From the NCBI GenBank assembly GCA_947367285.1, contig CANBDB010000078.1, positions 1-7,077 on the forward strand: DNA of 7,077 nt, given 5' to 3'. Below are positions 1 through 6,303 of the stretch, one piece after another (within the stretch, counting starts at the first letter, position 1; each line of letters starts with the position of its first letter). Source of the stretch: an uncultured Clostridia bacterium (lineage in GTDB: Bacteria > Bacillota > Clostridia > Oscillospirales > CAG-272). The position numbers and the translations under genes were made by a program. The notes below the pieces were generated by a model. The model saw nothing but the letters and a program-made list of their open reading frames with translations, did not search any database and was not told the DNA's origin.

Positions 1-2
1 TA

Positions 3-10
3 AAAGAGGT
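3..10 (+). promoter_or_regulatory. Ribosome binding site of cysS
   Basis: AAAGAGGT lies 7 nt before the ATG at 18 and supports that start. The window opens with TAA at 1-3, which could be the stop codon of an upstream gene; this cannot be tested because the upstream sequence is missing. No promoter for cysS is visible, so it may be transcribed from further upstream. Confidence 0.75.
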
Positions 11-17
11 ACAAAAA

Positions 18-1463
18 ATGAAGCTTTACAACACAGCTACAAGACAGAGAGAAGAATTTATTCCCAACGAGCCCGGAAAGGTTAGCATGTACACCTGCGG
101 CCCCACGGTATATCACTTTGCTCACATTGGAAATCTTCGCTCATATATCATGGAGGACGTACTTGAAAAATACTTCCGCTACGTTGGTTATGACGTAACT
201 CGTGTTATGAACATTACCGACGTAGGACATCTTTCATCCGACGCTGATGAGGGTGAGGATAAGATGCTCAAGGGTGCAAAGCGCGAGAACAAGAGCGTTA
301 TGGAAATTGCAAAGTTCTATACTGATGCATTCTTTTCCGACTGCGCAAAGCTCAATATCAAGACACCCGACGTTGTTGAGCCCGCAACGGGTTGCATTGA
401 CGAGTTCATCAAGGTAATTGAGGGACTCATTGAAAAGGGATACGCATATCTTGCGGGTGGAAACGTGTATTTTGACACATCCAAGCTTGAAAAATACTAT
501 ATTTTCAATGATTTCAAGGAAGAAGACCTTGCCGTAGGTGTTCGCGAGGGCGTTGAAGAGGACAGCAACAAGAAGAACAAGAACGACTTCGTTCTTTGGT
601 TTACAAAGTCAAAATTTGAGGATCAGGCGCTCAAGTGGGAGTCTCCTTGGGGCGTTGGCTATCCCGGTTGGCATATCGAGTGCTCCTGCATCAGCATGAA
701 GCACCTTGGCGACAAGCTTGATATCCACTGCGGCGGTATCGACAATGCCTTCCCCCACCATACAAACGAGATCGCGCAGAGTGAGGCGTACATTGGACAT
801 AAATGGTGCAACTACTGGTTCCACGTGCTTCACCTTAACACAAATAGCGGTAAGATGAGTAAGTCCACGGGCGAATTTTTGACCGTTTCCTTGCTCGAGT
901 CCAAGGGATACGATCCCATGGAATACCGCTTCTTCTGCATGCAGAGCCATTATAGAAAGAATCTCGTTTTCAGCTATGAAAACCTTGATAACGCAAAGAT
1001 CTCCTACAATAAATTGATCGCGCGCATTGCAACTCTTAAAGAGGGCGGAGAAGTGGATGCTGAGGCATTTGCGACTCTTAAGGCAAGATTTACCGACGCG
1101 ATGGATAACGACCTTAACACCTCCCTTGCCGTTACTGCACTTTATGACGTTCTCAAGGCAAAGACAAATGATGCAACAAAGCTCGCACTTTTTGCGGACT
1201 TTGACCGCGTGCTTTCTCTTGATCTTATTGGTCACGCAAGCGTTCTTCGTTCCAAGCTTGAAGAAGAAGCAAAGAAGGCAAATGCTGCGCCCGAGGGAGT
1301 ATCCCCCGAGCTTGCAGCCGAGGTTGAAGCACTCATTGAGGAGCGCAAAGAGGCAAAGAAAGCAAAGAATTACGCGCGTGCGGACGAGATCAGAAAATAT
1401 CTCTCCGACAAGGGAATCACTCTTATCGATAGCTCCGCAGGTACTACCTATAAGCTCTCCTAA
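18..1463 (+). CDS. cysS: Cysteinyl-tRNA synthetase (CysRS), complete
   Basis: This cytoplasmic class I aminoacyl-tRNA synthetase charges tRNA-Cys with cysteine using ATP. The 481-residue product has the full family layout. Near the N-terminus is the CGPTVY segment followed by the HIGH-type ATP motif, here HIGN at residues 36-39. A WHIEC segment and an HHTNEIAQSE segment follow in the catalytic core, and KMSKS is at 279-283. The zinc ligands expected for CysRS are present as C27, C222, H247 and E251, with the same 25- and 4-residue spacing between the last three as in the E. coli enzyme. The C-terminal third is a charged helical anticodon-binding region, ending in the usual ARADEIRKYLSDKGI-type segment. 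The protein is about 20 residues longer than E. coli CysRS, with extra charged residues around 180-193. The start is fixed by a good ribosome binding site. GtrA follows 9 nt downstream in the same direction. Confidence 0.98.
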   Translation: MKLYNTATRQREEFIPNEPGKVSMYTCGPTVYHFAHIGNLRSYIMEDVLEKYFRYVGYDVTRVMNITDVGHLSSDADEGEDKMLKGAKRENKSVMEIAKFYTDAFFSDCAKLNIKTPDVVEPATGCIDEFIKVIEGLIEKGYAYLAGGNVYFDTSKLEKYYIFNDFKEEDLAVGVREGVEEDSNKKNKNDFVLWFTKSKFEDQALKWESPWGVGYPGWHIECSCISMKHLGDKLDIHCGGIDNAFPHHTNEIAQSEAYIGHKWCNYWFHVLHLNTNSGKMSKSTGEFLTVSLLESKGYDPMEYRFFCMQSHYRKNLVFSYENLDNAKISYNKLIARIATLKEGGEVDAEAFATLKARFTDAMDNDLNTSLAVTALYDVLKAKTNDATKLALFADFDRVLSLDLIGHASVLRSKLEEEAKKANAAPEGVSPELAAEVEALIEERKEAKKAKNYARADEIRKYLSDKGITLIDSSAGTTYKLS

Positions 1464-1467
1464 GGTG
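1462..1467 (+). promoter_or_regulatory. Ribosome binding site of the GtrA-family gene, overlapping the cysS stop
   Basis: AAGGTG shares its first two bases with the cysS stop codon TAA (1461-1463) and lies 5 nt before the ATG at 1473. The arrangement suggests the gene is co-transcribed and perhaps translationally coupled to cysS. The match to the Shine-Dalgarno consensus is only moderate. Confidence 0.55.
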
Positions 1468-1472
1468 CGTTT

Positions 1473-1955
1473 ATGAAGGAATTTTGGAGAAAATATAGGG
1501 AGATAATCACATATCTCGTTTTTGGTGTCATCACTACAGCCGTTTCGATGGGCGTGTATTTTGCGATTTTAACGATTGCGGAACACCTTGGCGGAATATT
1601 GCCAAGCTCCCCCGAATTCAACGGTGTGCGCCTTGTAGCTCAGGTGCTACAATGGATAGCAGGAGTGCTCGTTGCCTTTTTCACCAATAAAAAGTGGGTA
1701 TTTGGCGCAGGTGGTACAACACCCAAGGAGACCGCGCGTGAGCTCGGAGTTTTCGCTCTCGGTAGAGTGGGCACGTTTGGGCTTGATAGCGCTCTTACCT
1801 TTGGCACTGTGTGGATTTTGAACGCATTGAATTACGTTCCGTTCAAGTTTATTCTCACATTTACCGCTGATCTTTGGTCTAAAATCCTTGCAAGCATTGT
1901 CGTGATAATCTCTAACTATGTTATTAGTAAATTTTTGGTTTTTAAAAAGAAATAA
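1473..1955 (+). CDS. GtrA-family multi-pass membrane protein
   Basis: This 160-residue protein has four hydrophobic segments, at about residues 11-36, 54-72, 92-118 and 126-156. Its family hallmarks are the N-terminal YLVFGVITTAVSMGVYF segment, the FFTNKKWVF motif at 69-77 just after TM2, and a C-terminal K-ILAS-…-SNYVISKFLVF segment that repeats the aromatic 'wVF' ending. GtrA-like proteins are small four-helix membrane proteins. Some are thought to help flip polyprenyl-phosphate-linked sugars for surface polysaccharide or teichoic acid glycosylation, but most are uncharacterised. No glycosyltransferase is adjacent here, so the substrate cannot be inferred. The gene follows cysS by 9 nt and ends inside the shared terminator. 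The family call is confident; the biochemical role is not established. Confidence 0.88.
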   Translation: MKEFWRKYREIITYLVFGVITTAVSMGVYFAILTIAEHLGGILPSSPEFNGVRLVAQVLQWIAGVLVAFFTNKKWVFGAGGTTPKETARELGVFALGRVGTFGLDSALTFGTVWILNALNYVPFKFILTFTADLWSKILASIVVIISNYVISKFLVFKKK

Positions 1956-1992
1956 AAATAACCGAGCAATCATTGATTGCTCGGTTATTTTT
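1954..1992. terminator. Bidirectional intrinsic terminator between convergent gtrA-family gene and trkH
   Basis: A perfect 17-bp inverted repeat (1954-1970 with 1976-1992) encloses a 5-nt loop. It has a GC-rich core (accgagc/gctcggt) and A-rich and T-rich outer arms, so each strand ends in a U-run. It overlaps the TAA of the plus-strand gene (1953-1955) and the TAA of trkH on the minus strand (1991-1993). It therefore appears to terminate both units. Confidence 0.93.
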
Positions 1993-3436
1993 ATTTCTTA
2001 GTCCAAGTGCTCGGTGTAAGCGCAATGAGAAGGGGATATATCTCAAGGCGTCCAAGGAGCATAGCAAAGGATAGTATTATCTTTGAAAATCCTGTAAATT
2101 CGGCAAAGCTTGCCATAGGACCTACTGCGGATAGACCGGGTCCTATGTTGTTTATACAGGACATCGTAGCTGAGAACACCGTTTCGAAATCAAACGGCTC
2201 AAATGATATGGTGATGAGAATGACCATAAAGCAAACGAGGTAAATAGCGAGGTATATTCCCACACCGTTTAGGGTTGTTTGCTCAACCACCTTACCCTCA
2301 AACTTAACAGCCTGAATGGAGCGAGGATAGATCATACGCTTCAGCTCCTGCTTTATGGATTTGAAGAGCATTACTACTCTTGTTACCTTGAATCCACCGC
2401 CTGTTGAACCTGCGCAAGCACCCACAAACATAAGACAAATGATGACCGTTTTTGAAAGGGTGGGCCAAAGATTAAAATCCACGGTGGAGTAGCCCGTTGT
2501 TGTGATTATCGAAGACACTTGGAAGGCTGAAGCTCGGAGAGCATCCCAAAAAGAGTCAAACGAGGGTAATATATTGATGCAAATGATTGCCACCGCACTG
2601 ACGGATATACCAACGTAAGCCCAAAGCTCGCCACTCTTTATTACCGATTTGAATTTTTTCAAGAGCATAAGGTAATAAACATTGAAGTTTATGCCAAAAA
2701 GGAACATAAATACGGTTATTACCCACTGCAGATAGGGACTGTAAGAGGCTATGCTATCACCTTTGATTCCAAATCCACCCGTTCCTGCCGTGCCGAATGC
2801 GTGTACAAGGCTATCAAATAGGGGCATATTGCCTGCGAGAAGAAGTATTACCTCTGCTACAGTCATAGCAAAGTATATGATATAGAGTATCCTTGCGGTC
2901 TCTCTTGCTCGGGGAACAATTTTACCTACAATGGGACCGGGCATTTCCGCTCTCATAATGTGGATGGAGCGATCCGAAACGGATGGCAACACCGCCATTA
3001 CGAACACAAGAACACCCATACCGCCCACCCAGTGAGTAAAGCTTCTCCAAAACAGAGCGCCACGCGAAAGGGCTTCTACGTCTGTCAAAATTGATGCACC
3101 GGTGGTGGTAAATCCACTTACGGTTTCAAAAAATGCATCGACGTAAGAGGGGATGTCTCCGCTGAGGACAAAGGGAAGAGCGCCTATGGCGGACATTATG
3201 AGCCAGCCGAATGCAACTATAACGAAACCCTCTTTTGCAAATATGAGCTTGTTTGACGTCTTGCAGGTGAGATACATAGTAAATCCAACTACAAGAGCTA
3301 CGACGATTGCGATGAGAAAAGAAAGCGCAACCTTGGTTTCACGGTAAATAAGTGCTACTATTAAGGGGAAAACCATTAGCACCGCCTCGGAGACCGTTAG
3401 CTTGCCGAGGGTCGAAAATACCATTTTTTTATTCAT
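1991..3436 (-). CDS. trkH: Trk/Ktr-type potassium uptake channel subunit TrkH
   Basis: This integral membrane subunit of the TrkAH K+ uptake system has 481 residues, typical for the family. It has about ten hydrophobic segments plus the four pore loops of the superfamily of K+ transporters. The selectivity-filter sequences are all visible: TTTGAS at 110-115, GTAGTGGF at 215-222, TTTGYS at 312-317, and NNIGPG at 429-434. Other conserved segments are HWVGGMG (135-141), ACAGSTGGGFK (340-350, which contributes to the intramembrane gate loop region in the family) and GRLEIYPLL near the C-terminus. All four filter glycines are present, so the channel looks intact. It lies 12 nt downstream of trkA. 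AAAAGAGA (3443-3450) sits 6 nt before the chosen ATG; an ATG at codon 5 is a less likely alternative start. TrkA presumably gates it through nucleotide binding. Confidence 0.97.
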   Translation of the reverse strand: MNKKMVFSTLGKLTVSEAVLMVFPLIVALIYRETKVALSFLIAIVVALVVGFTMYLTCKTSNKLIFAKEGFVIVAFGWLIMSAIGALPFVLSGDIPSYVDAFFETVSGFTTTGASILTDVEALSRGALFWRSFTHWVGGMGVLVFVMAVLPSVSDRSIHIMRAEMPGPIVGKIVPRARETARILYIIYFAMTVAEVILLLAGNMPLFDSLVHAFGTAGTGGFGIKGDSIASYSPYLQWVITVFMFLFGINFNVYYLMLLKKFKSVIKSGELWAYVGISVSAVAIICINILPSFDSFWDALRASAFQVSSIITTTGYSTVDFNLWPTLSKTVIICLMFVGACAGSTGGGFKVTRVVMLFKSIKQELKRMIYPRSIQAVKFEGKVVEQTTLNGVGIYLAIYLVCFMVILITISFEPFDFETVFSATMSCINNIGPGLSAVGPMASFAEFTGFSKIILSFAMLLGRLEIYPLLIALTPSTWTKK

Positions 3437-3442
3437 AGAGCA

Positions 3443-3450
3443 TCTCTTTT
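3443..3450 (-). promoter_or_regulatory. Ribosome binding site of trkH
   Basis: On the minus strand AAAAGAGA lies 6 nt before the trkH ATG and touches the trkA stop codon (TAA, 3449-3451). It lacks the usual GG core. Translation of trkH may therefore depend partly on ribosomes terminating on trkA; that coupling is inference. Confidence 0.55.
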
Positions 3451-4807
3451 ACATAAGAATATCATTTAGATCTTGGAGACGTTGATTTGCAGCAATCACG
3501 ATAACTCTGTCTCCCGCAAGTATCATATCGTTACCTGAGGGGATTATTGTTTTTCTGCCTCGAGTAATTCCGGCAATAAGGATGCTTGGCTTAAGCACGA
3601 TATCCTTAAAGGGAATTCCGATGGTTTTGGAGCCATCTATAACCTTGAATTCAAGCGCCTCAGCCTTACCGTCCATAAGCTTATAGAGCGTTTCAACGTT
3701 TGAGCCCTTGGAGTTTTCAAGCGCTCTTGCGTATCTGACGATGATATTGGAACTCAACTGTGAGGGGTTTACAACGGTTTCAACGCCAAGCTTGTCCGCC
3801 ATGGTAAGAAGCTCGTCACGATTGATCTTTGCAACAACCTTTGGAACGTTTTGCATAGAAGCGAAGATCGAAAGCATCATATTTTGCTCATCCATGCCCG
3901 TGAGTGATACGAATGCATCCATTCTTGCGATGCCCTCCTCAAGAAGAAGCTCCTGAGCCGCGCCGTCGCCATTGATGATGACTGCATCGGAAAGCTCTGC
4001 CGAAAGAAATTCACATCTATCAAGACGTTTTTCGATAATTTTAACGTCAACGCCGAGCTCAATCAGCTTTTTAGCTAAATAATATGAGGGTTTTCCACCG
4101 CCCAAAATCATTACGCTCTCGGCTCTCTTTTTGAGAAGGCCGAGCTTGCCAAGAAGCTTGGTGATCTCACTGTGTGTGGCAACAAGTCCTATTCTGTCAC
4201 CCGCCTTCAGCTCAAAGCGACCGTCGGGAATATACACCTTGTTATTTCTTTGCACTGTACAAATCAAATAATTTGCACGATATTTTTCTCTCATTTTTAT
4301 CAAGCTCATTCCGTCAAGAGAAGAGCCGTTGGGGAGAATTATTTCCACCATTTCAATGTTGCGTCTTGAAAAACGTTCGATTTTAACTGCTGAGGGAAGC
4401 TGAAGAATATTTGCAATCTCCTCGGCAATAAGACACTCGGGGTTGAGAGACATAGAGAGATCGAGGTGCTGACGAAGGAATCCGAGACCGTCGTCGTTAT
4501 ATTCAGGATTTCTTATACGCGCTACCGCGTGATTTGCACCAAGCTTTCTGGCAAGGTAGCAAGAAAGCATATTTATCTCATCTGAGCTTGTAACGGCAAC
4601 AACCACATCTGCATTTTCAACTCCTGCTTCCATAAGCGTGTCGCAGTCAACGGCGTTGCCGCAAACACCCATAACGTCGTAGGTGTCGGTTGTTTCGTTT
4701 AATATTTTTGCGTCATTATCCACTACTAAAAGGTCATGACCTTCAAGAGTGAGATTTTCTATCATGGATTTGCCGATTTTGCCGCATCCAACGATAATAA
4801 TTTTCAT
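3449..4807 (-). CDS. trkA: Trk system potassium uptake regulatory subunit TrkA (two RCK domains)
   Basis: This cytoplasmic gating-ring protein binds nucleotides (NAD(H), and ATP/ADP in studied homologues) and controls TrkH. The 452-residue product is a duplicated RCK protein. RCK_N1 is at about 1-118, with the Rossmann motif GCGKIG (7-12) and acidic D30 in VVDND. RCK_C1 is at about 140-222 (IILPNGSSLDG…LKAGDRIGLVA). RCK_N2 is at about 230-345, starting VMILGGGKPS, with E259 ending its second strand. RCK_C2 is at about 372-452 (…LAGDRVIVIAA). The first Rossmann motif is canonical GxGxxG. In the second, GGGKPS replaces the last glycine, so the two sites may differ in nucleotide binding; that is inference. 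GGAG (4815-4818) lies 7 nt before the ATG. It is the first gene of the trkA-trkH operon, with a clear promoter at 4857-4885 and a short leader. Confidence 0.97.
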   Translation of the reverse strand: MKIIIVGCGKIGKSMIENLTLEGHDLLVVDNDAKILNETTDTYDVMGVCGNAVDCDTLMEAGVENADVVVAVTSSDEINMLSCYLARKLGANHAVARIRNPEYNDDGLGFLRQHLDLSMSLNPECLIAEEIANILQLPSAVKIERFSRRNIEMVEIILPNGSSLDGMSLIKMREKYRANYLICTVQRNNKVYIPDGRFELKAGDRIGLVATHSEITKLLGKLGLLKKRAESVMILGGGKPSYYLAKKLIELGVDVKIIEKRLDRCEFLSAELSDAVIINGDGAAQELLLEEGIARMDAFVSLTGMDEQNMMLSIFASMQNVPKVVAKINRDELLTMADKLGVETVVNPSQLSSNIIVRYARALENSKGSNVETLYKLMDGKAEALEFKVIDGSKTIGIPFKDIVLKPSILIAGITRGRKTIIPSGNDMILAGDRVIVIAANQRLQDLNDILM

Positions 4808-4814
4808 AATTTAT

Positions 4815-4818
4815 CTCC
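4815..4818 (-). promoter_or_regulatory. Ribosome binding site of trkA
   Basis: On the minus strand GGAG lies 7 nt before the ATG at 4807. A small imperfect hairpin (tcgc-aaaa-gcga core, about 4832-4843) precedes it in the leader. The leader is only about 40 nt from the predicted transcription start, too short for a known K+-related riboswitch such as the ydaO/c-di-AMP type. Confidence 0.75.
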
Positions 4819-4856
4819 ATTCTTCGCAAAAGCGAGAAAACTATTCATTAAAGTAA

Positions 4857-4885
4857 ATTATATCACAACGAAAAATAAAAATCAA
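4857..4885 (-). promoter_or_regulatory. Sigma-A-type promoter of the trkA-trkH operon
   Basis: On the minus strand the -35 box TTGATT (4880-4885), a 17-bp spacer and the -10 box TATAAT (4857-4862) are present. The -10 box is preceded by TGA, giving the extended form TGnTATAAT. Transcription should begin near 4850. The spacing is ideal and the site lies correctly upstream of trkA. It is nearly identical to the promoter at 6110-6138. Confidence 0.85.
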
Positions 4886-4894
4886 TAGAAAATG

Positions 4895-4922
4895 AAAAAT
4901 CCCGAGCAAGCTCGGGATTTTT
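4895..4922 (-). terminator. Intrinsic terminator of the DUF2752-mgtC operon
   Basis: A 12-bp stem (4895-4906 with 4911-4922) has a GC-rich cccgag/ctcggg core and a 4-nt loop. On the minus strand the 3' arm runs into a U-rich tail (tttttcatttt). It starts 24 nt after the stop codon of the MgtC-family gene. The terminator ends only about 10 bp before the trkA -35 box, insulating the two operons. Confidence 0.9.
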
Positions 4923-4946
4923 ACTGATTCTTAGTTTTAATTAAAA

Positions 4947-5636
4947 TTAAAGCGCATTCCATGAAACGGACGTAACGTATTCGTTTGAACTTATTTTTTG
5001 AATGAGCTCGTTCTCGTTTACGGTGTGTCGAATATTGAAGTGCACTTTATAAACGTTGTGTCCGTCCGTCTTGCTTACTTTTATAGAGTTTGCGGGGGAC
5101 TGAGTCATATCAGAAAGCCCCTTAACTACGTCGTCAACGGTAACCTTTTCGGGCAACGTCAGCTCGATTTCAAGAGTATAGTGAGTTTCTATCTTGGCGG
5201 AAACGTCCGCAAGAAGAAGCTGAATAACTAGAATGAGTACGGTTGCGAGAGTGGTAATTGCGTACATGCCTGCGCCTGCCGCCATACCTATACCCGCGCA
5301 GGTCCAGATACCCGTTGCGGTAGTGAGTCCCTTTACGGATGCGCCGCGGACAAAGATAACGCCTGCGCAAAGGAAGGAAACACCTGTTACGATATTGGAT
5401 GCGATTCGAGAAGCATCGGCACGGTACTCCTCAGAGAGATTGAGATCGGAAAAACCGTACTGCGAAACTATCATAAAGAGAGCTGCACCGAGTGCCAAGA
5501 TAATATGCGTCTTAATACCTGCATCCTTTCTTCTAATACTTCGTTCAAGACCAATTATTCCACCGCAAAAGCAGGCGAACAACAGTCTTGCAAAAAGCTC
5601 GCGCTGAGCCCATAAGGAATTCATAATAGCTTCCAT
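4947..5636 (-). CDS. MgtC/SapB-family membrane protein with C-terminal ACT-like domain
   Basis: This 229-residue protein has an N-terminal membrane region (about 14-32, 43-60, 80-98, 104-142) and a soluble C-terminal domain (about 150-229) of alternating strands and helices, as expected for the ACT-like tail. MgtC family marks include CGGIIGLERSIRRKDAGIKTH (24-44), LGAALF (49-54), DASRIASNIVTG (74-85) and KGLTTATGIW (102-111). In Salmonella, MgtC is needed for survival in low Mg2+ and macrophages and inhibits the F-type ATP synthase; a direct Mg2+ transport role is doubtful. Many family members are uncharacterised, so I assign no gene symbol. The most conserved motif, usually FLGAG, reads FLCAG (88-92). 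I chose the ATG at 5636 because GGAGGT (5644-5649) lies 7 nt before it. A TTG five codons upstream (5651) would place this binding site inside the gene. The ATG overlaps the stop of the preceding DUF2752 gene as TAATG. Confidence 0.92.
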   Translation of the reverse strand: MEAIMNSLWAQRELFARLLFACFCGGIIGLERSIRRKDAGIKTHIILALGAALFMIVSQYGFSDLNLSEEYRADASRIASNIVTGVSFLCAGVIFVRGASVKGLTTATGIWTCAGIGMAAGAGMYAITTLATVLILVIQLLLADVSAKIETHYTLEIELTLPEKVTVDDVVKGLSDMTQSPANSIKVSKTDGHNVYKVHFNIRHTVNENELIQKISSNEYVTSVSWNAL

Positions 5637-6079
5637 TATATGTACCTCCAATTAGTAATTATACGTGAAAATTCAAAATCCTCGTTGTTTGAGTAATGAA
5701 GCCCGAGATGGGTTAGATTTCGAGCAATGCCAAAGACAATTAACACTACAAATGTCAAAACCAATACCGCCTTGTACCACATACGCATTTTCACTGTACC
5801 GTATTTAATATATTCATAGTAATACGAAATAAATACCGCCACCCAAAAGGGAAGAAGAAAGAATGCCGCGGCATTGTAGTAAATTGCAAGTGGAATATTT
5901 AAGTCGATCAGCGCCAAAAGCATTCTGCTGAGCCCGCAGCCGGGGCAGAGAAATCCCGTAATTTGATTGAATGGACACTTAATGCCGATACGCGTTAATC
6001 GAAAAAATATATAGTAAGCGATACCAACGGCAAGAATTATCCCTATATTTTTTGCGAGATTTATTGCGCGTGCTTTCAA
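5636..6079 (-). CDS. DUF2752 family small membrane protein
   Basis: This 147-residue protein has three hydrophobic segments, at about residues 11-27, 66-87 and 104-119. The DUF2752 signature is clear: C35-P36, T41-G42 and CPGCGLSR (45-52), followed by a helix ending in YYNAAAFF, where many relatives have an NP-type motif. The three cysteines C35, C45 and C48 resemble a metal or redox site, but no function is established for this family. The start is TTG at 6079. There is no ATG upstream of the signature, and AAGGAG (6087-6092) lies 7 nt before the TTG. The gene is the first of a two-gene operon. Its last codons carry the ribosome binding site of the MgtC-family gene, and its stop TAA (5636-5638) shares one base with that gene's ATG. 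The promoter is at 6110-6138. Confidence 0.88.
   Translation of the reverse strand: MKARAINLAKNIGIILAVGIAYYIFFRLTRIGIKCPFNQITGFLCPGCGLSRMLLALIDLNIPLAIYYNAAAFFLLPFWVAVFISYYYEYIKYGTVKMRMWYKAVLVLTFVVLIVFGIARNLTHLGLHYSNNEDFEFSRIITNWRYI
5644..5649 (-). promoter_or_regulatory. Ribosome binding site of the MgtC-family gene, inside the DUF2752 coding region
   Basis: GGAGGT is a full Shine-Dalgarno core lying within the Trp-Arg-Tyr codons near the end of the DUF2752 gene, 7 nt before ATG 5636. It decides the start of the MgtC-family protein and argues against the TTG at 5651. Confidence 0.88.
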
Positions 6080-6086
6080 GACCGTA

Positions 6087-6092
6087 CTCCTT
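6087..6092 (-). promoter_or_regulatory. Ribosome binding site supporting the TTG start of the DUF2752 gene
   Basis: On the minus strand AAGGAG lies 7 nt before TTG 6079. This is the main reason to accept the non-ATG start. Confidence 0.82.
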
Positions 6093-6109
6093 AGTTAAGA
6101 TAGTAGTAT

Positions 6110-6138
6110 ATTATATCACAAAGATAAAGCAAAATCAA
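6110..6138 (-). promoter_or_regulatory. Sigma-A-type promoter of the DUF2752-mgtC operon
   Basis: On the minus strand the -35 box TTGATT (6133-6138), a 17-bp spacer and the extended -10 TGATATAAT (box 6110-6115) are present. Transcription should begin near 6103, giving a leader of about 24 nt. A 14-bp perfect AT-rich palindrome (6144-6157) abuts the upstream side of the -35 region. Confidence 0.85.
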
Positions 6139-6242
6139 TAGAAATATATGCATATATGACCAAAAAGTAACAAATATTTATAAAAAACCGTAAAAAATGT
6201 AGAACTAACTGAAAAGAAATATTATAAATCCTTGAGATCATC

Positions 6243-6271
6243 TTGACAAATTGAAATAAATAAGGTAAAAT
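6243..6271 (+). promoter_or_regulatory. Sigma-A-type promoter of the small secreted-protein gene
   Basis: A consensus -35 TTGACA (6243-6248), a 17-bp spacer and a -10 TAAAAT (6266-6271) are present. Transcription should start near 6278, leaving a leader of about 26 nt. The upstream 70 bp are very A/T-rich with A-tracts and could act as an UP element. The 224-bp space between 6079 and 6304 thus holds two divergent promoters and no gene. Confidence 0.85.
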
Positions 6272-6291
6272 CTACATATAGTTTAATTTGC

Positions 6292-6297
6292 AAGGAG
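6292..6297 (+). promoter_or_regulatory. Ribosome binding site of the small secreted-protein gene
   Basis: AAGGAG lies 6 nt before ATG 6304. It is a strong site that fixes the start. Confidence 0.85.
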
Positions 6298-6303
6298 ATT
6301 GAT

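Noticed and set aside
609..1235. Minus-strand reading frame of 208 codons inside cysS
   Set aside because: It is antisense to the conserved catalytic core of CysRS, resembles no protein family, and has no ribosome binding site. It is a coding shadow.
1027..1476. Plus-strand reading frame of 149 codons in another frame of cysS
   Set aside because: It overlaps the CysRS C-terminal domain out of frame. Its Arg/Leu/Gln-rich composition is typical of a frame shadow.
4808..4856. Possible riboswitch in the trkA leader
   Set aside because: The predicted leader is about 40 nt with only a weak 4-bp hairpin core. Known K+-related or c-di-AMP riboswitches are far longer.
5637..5651. TTG 5651 as the start of the MgtC-family gene
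   Set aside because: Its first codons would contain GGAGGT, which is ideally spaced 7 nt before ATG 5636, and nothing resembling a binding site precedes the TTG.
6158..6240. AT-rich stretch with Pribnow-like words (such as TATTATAAAT) as an extra promoter
   Set aside because: No matching -35 box at a proper distance. The base composition makes such words expected, and the TTGACA/TAAAAT pair just downstream explains the gene better.
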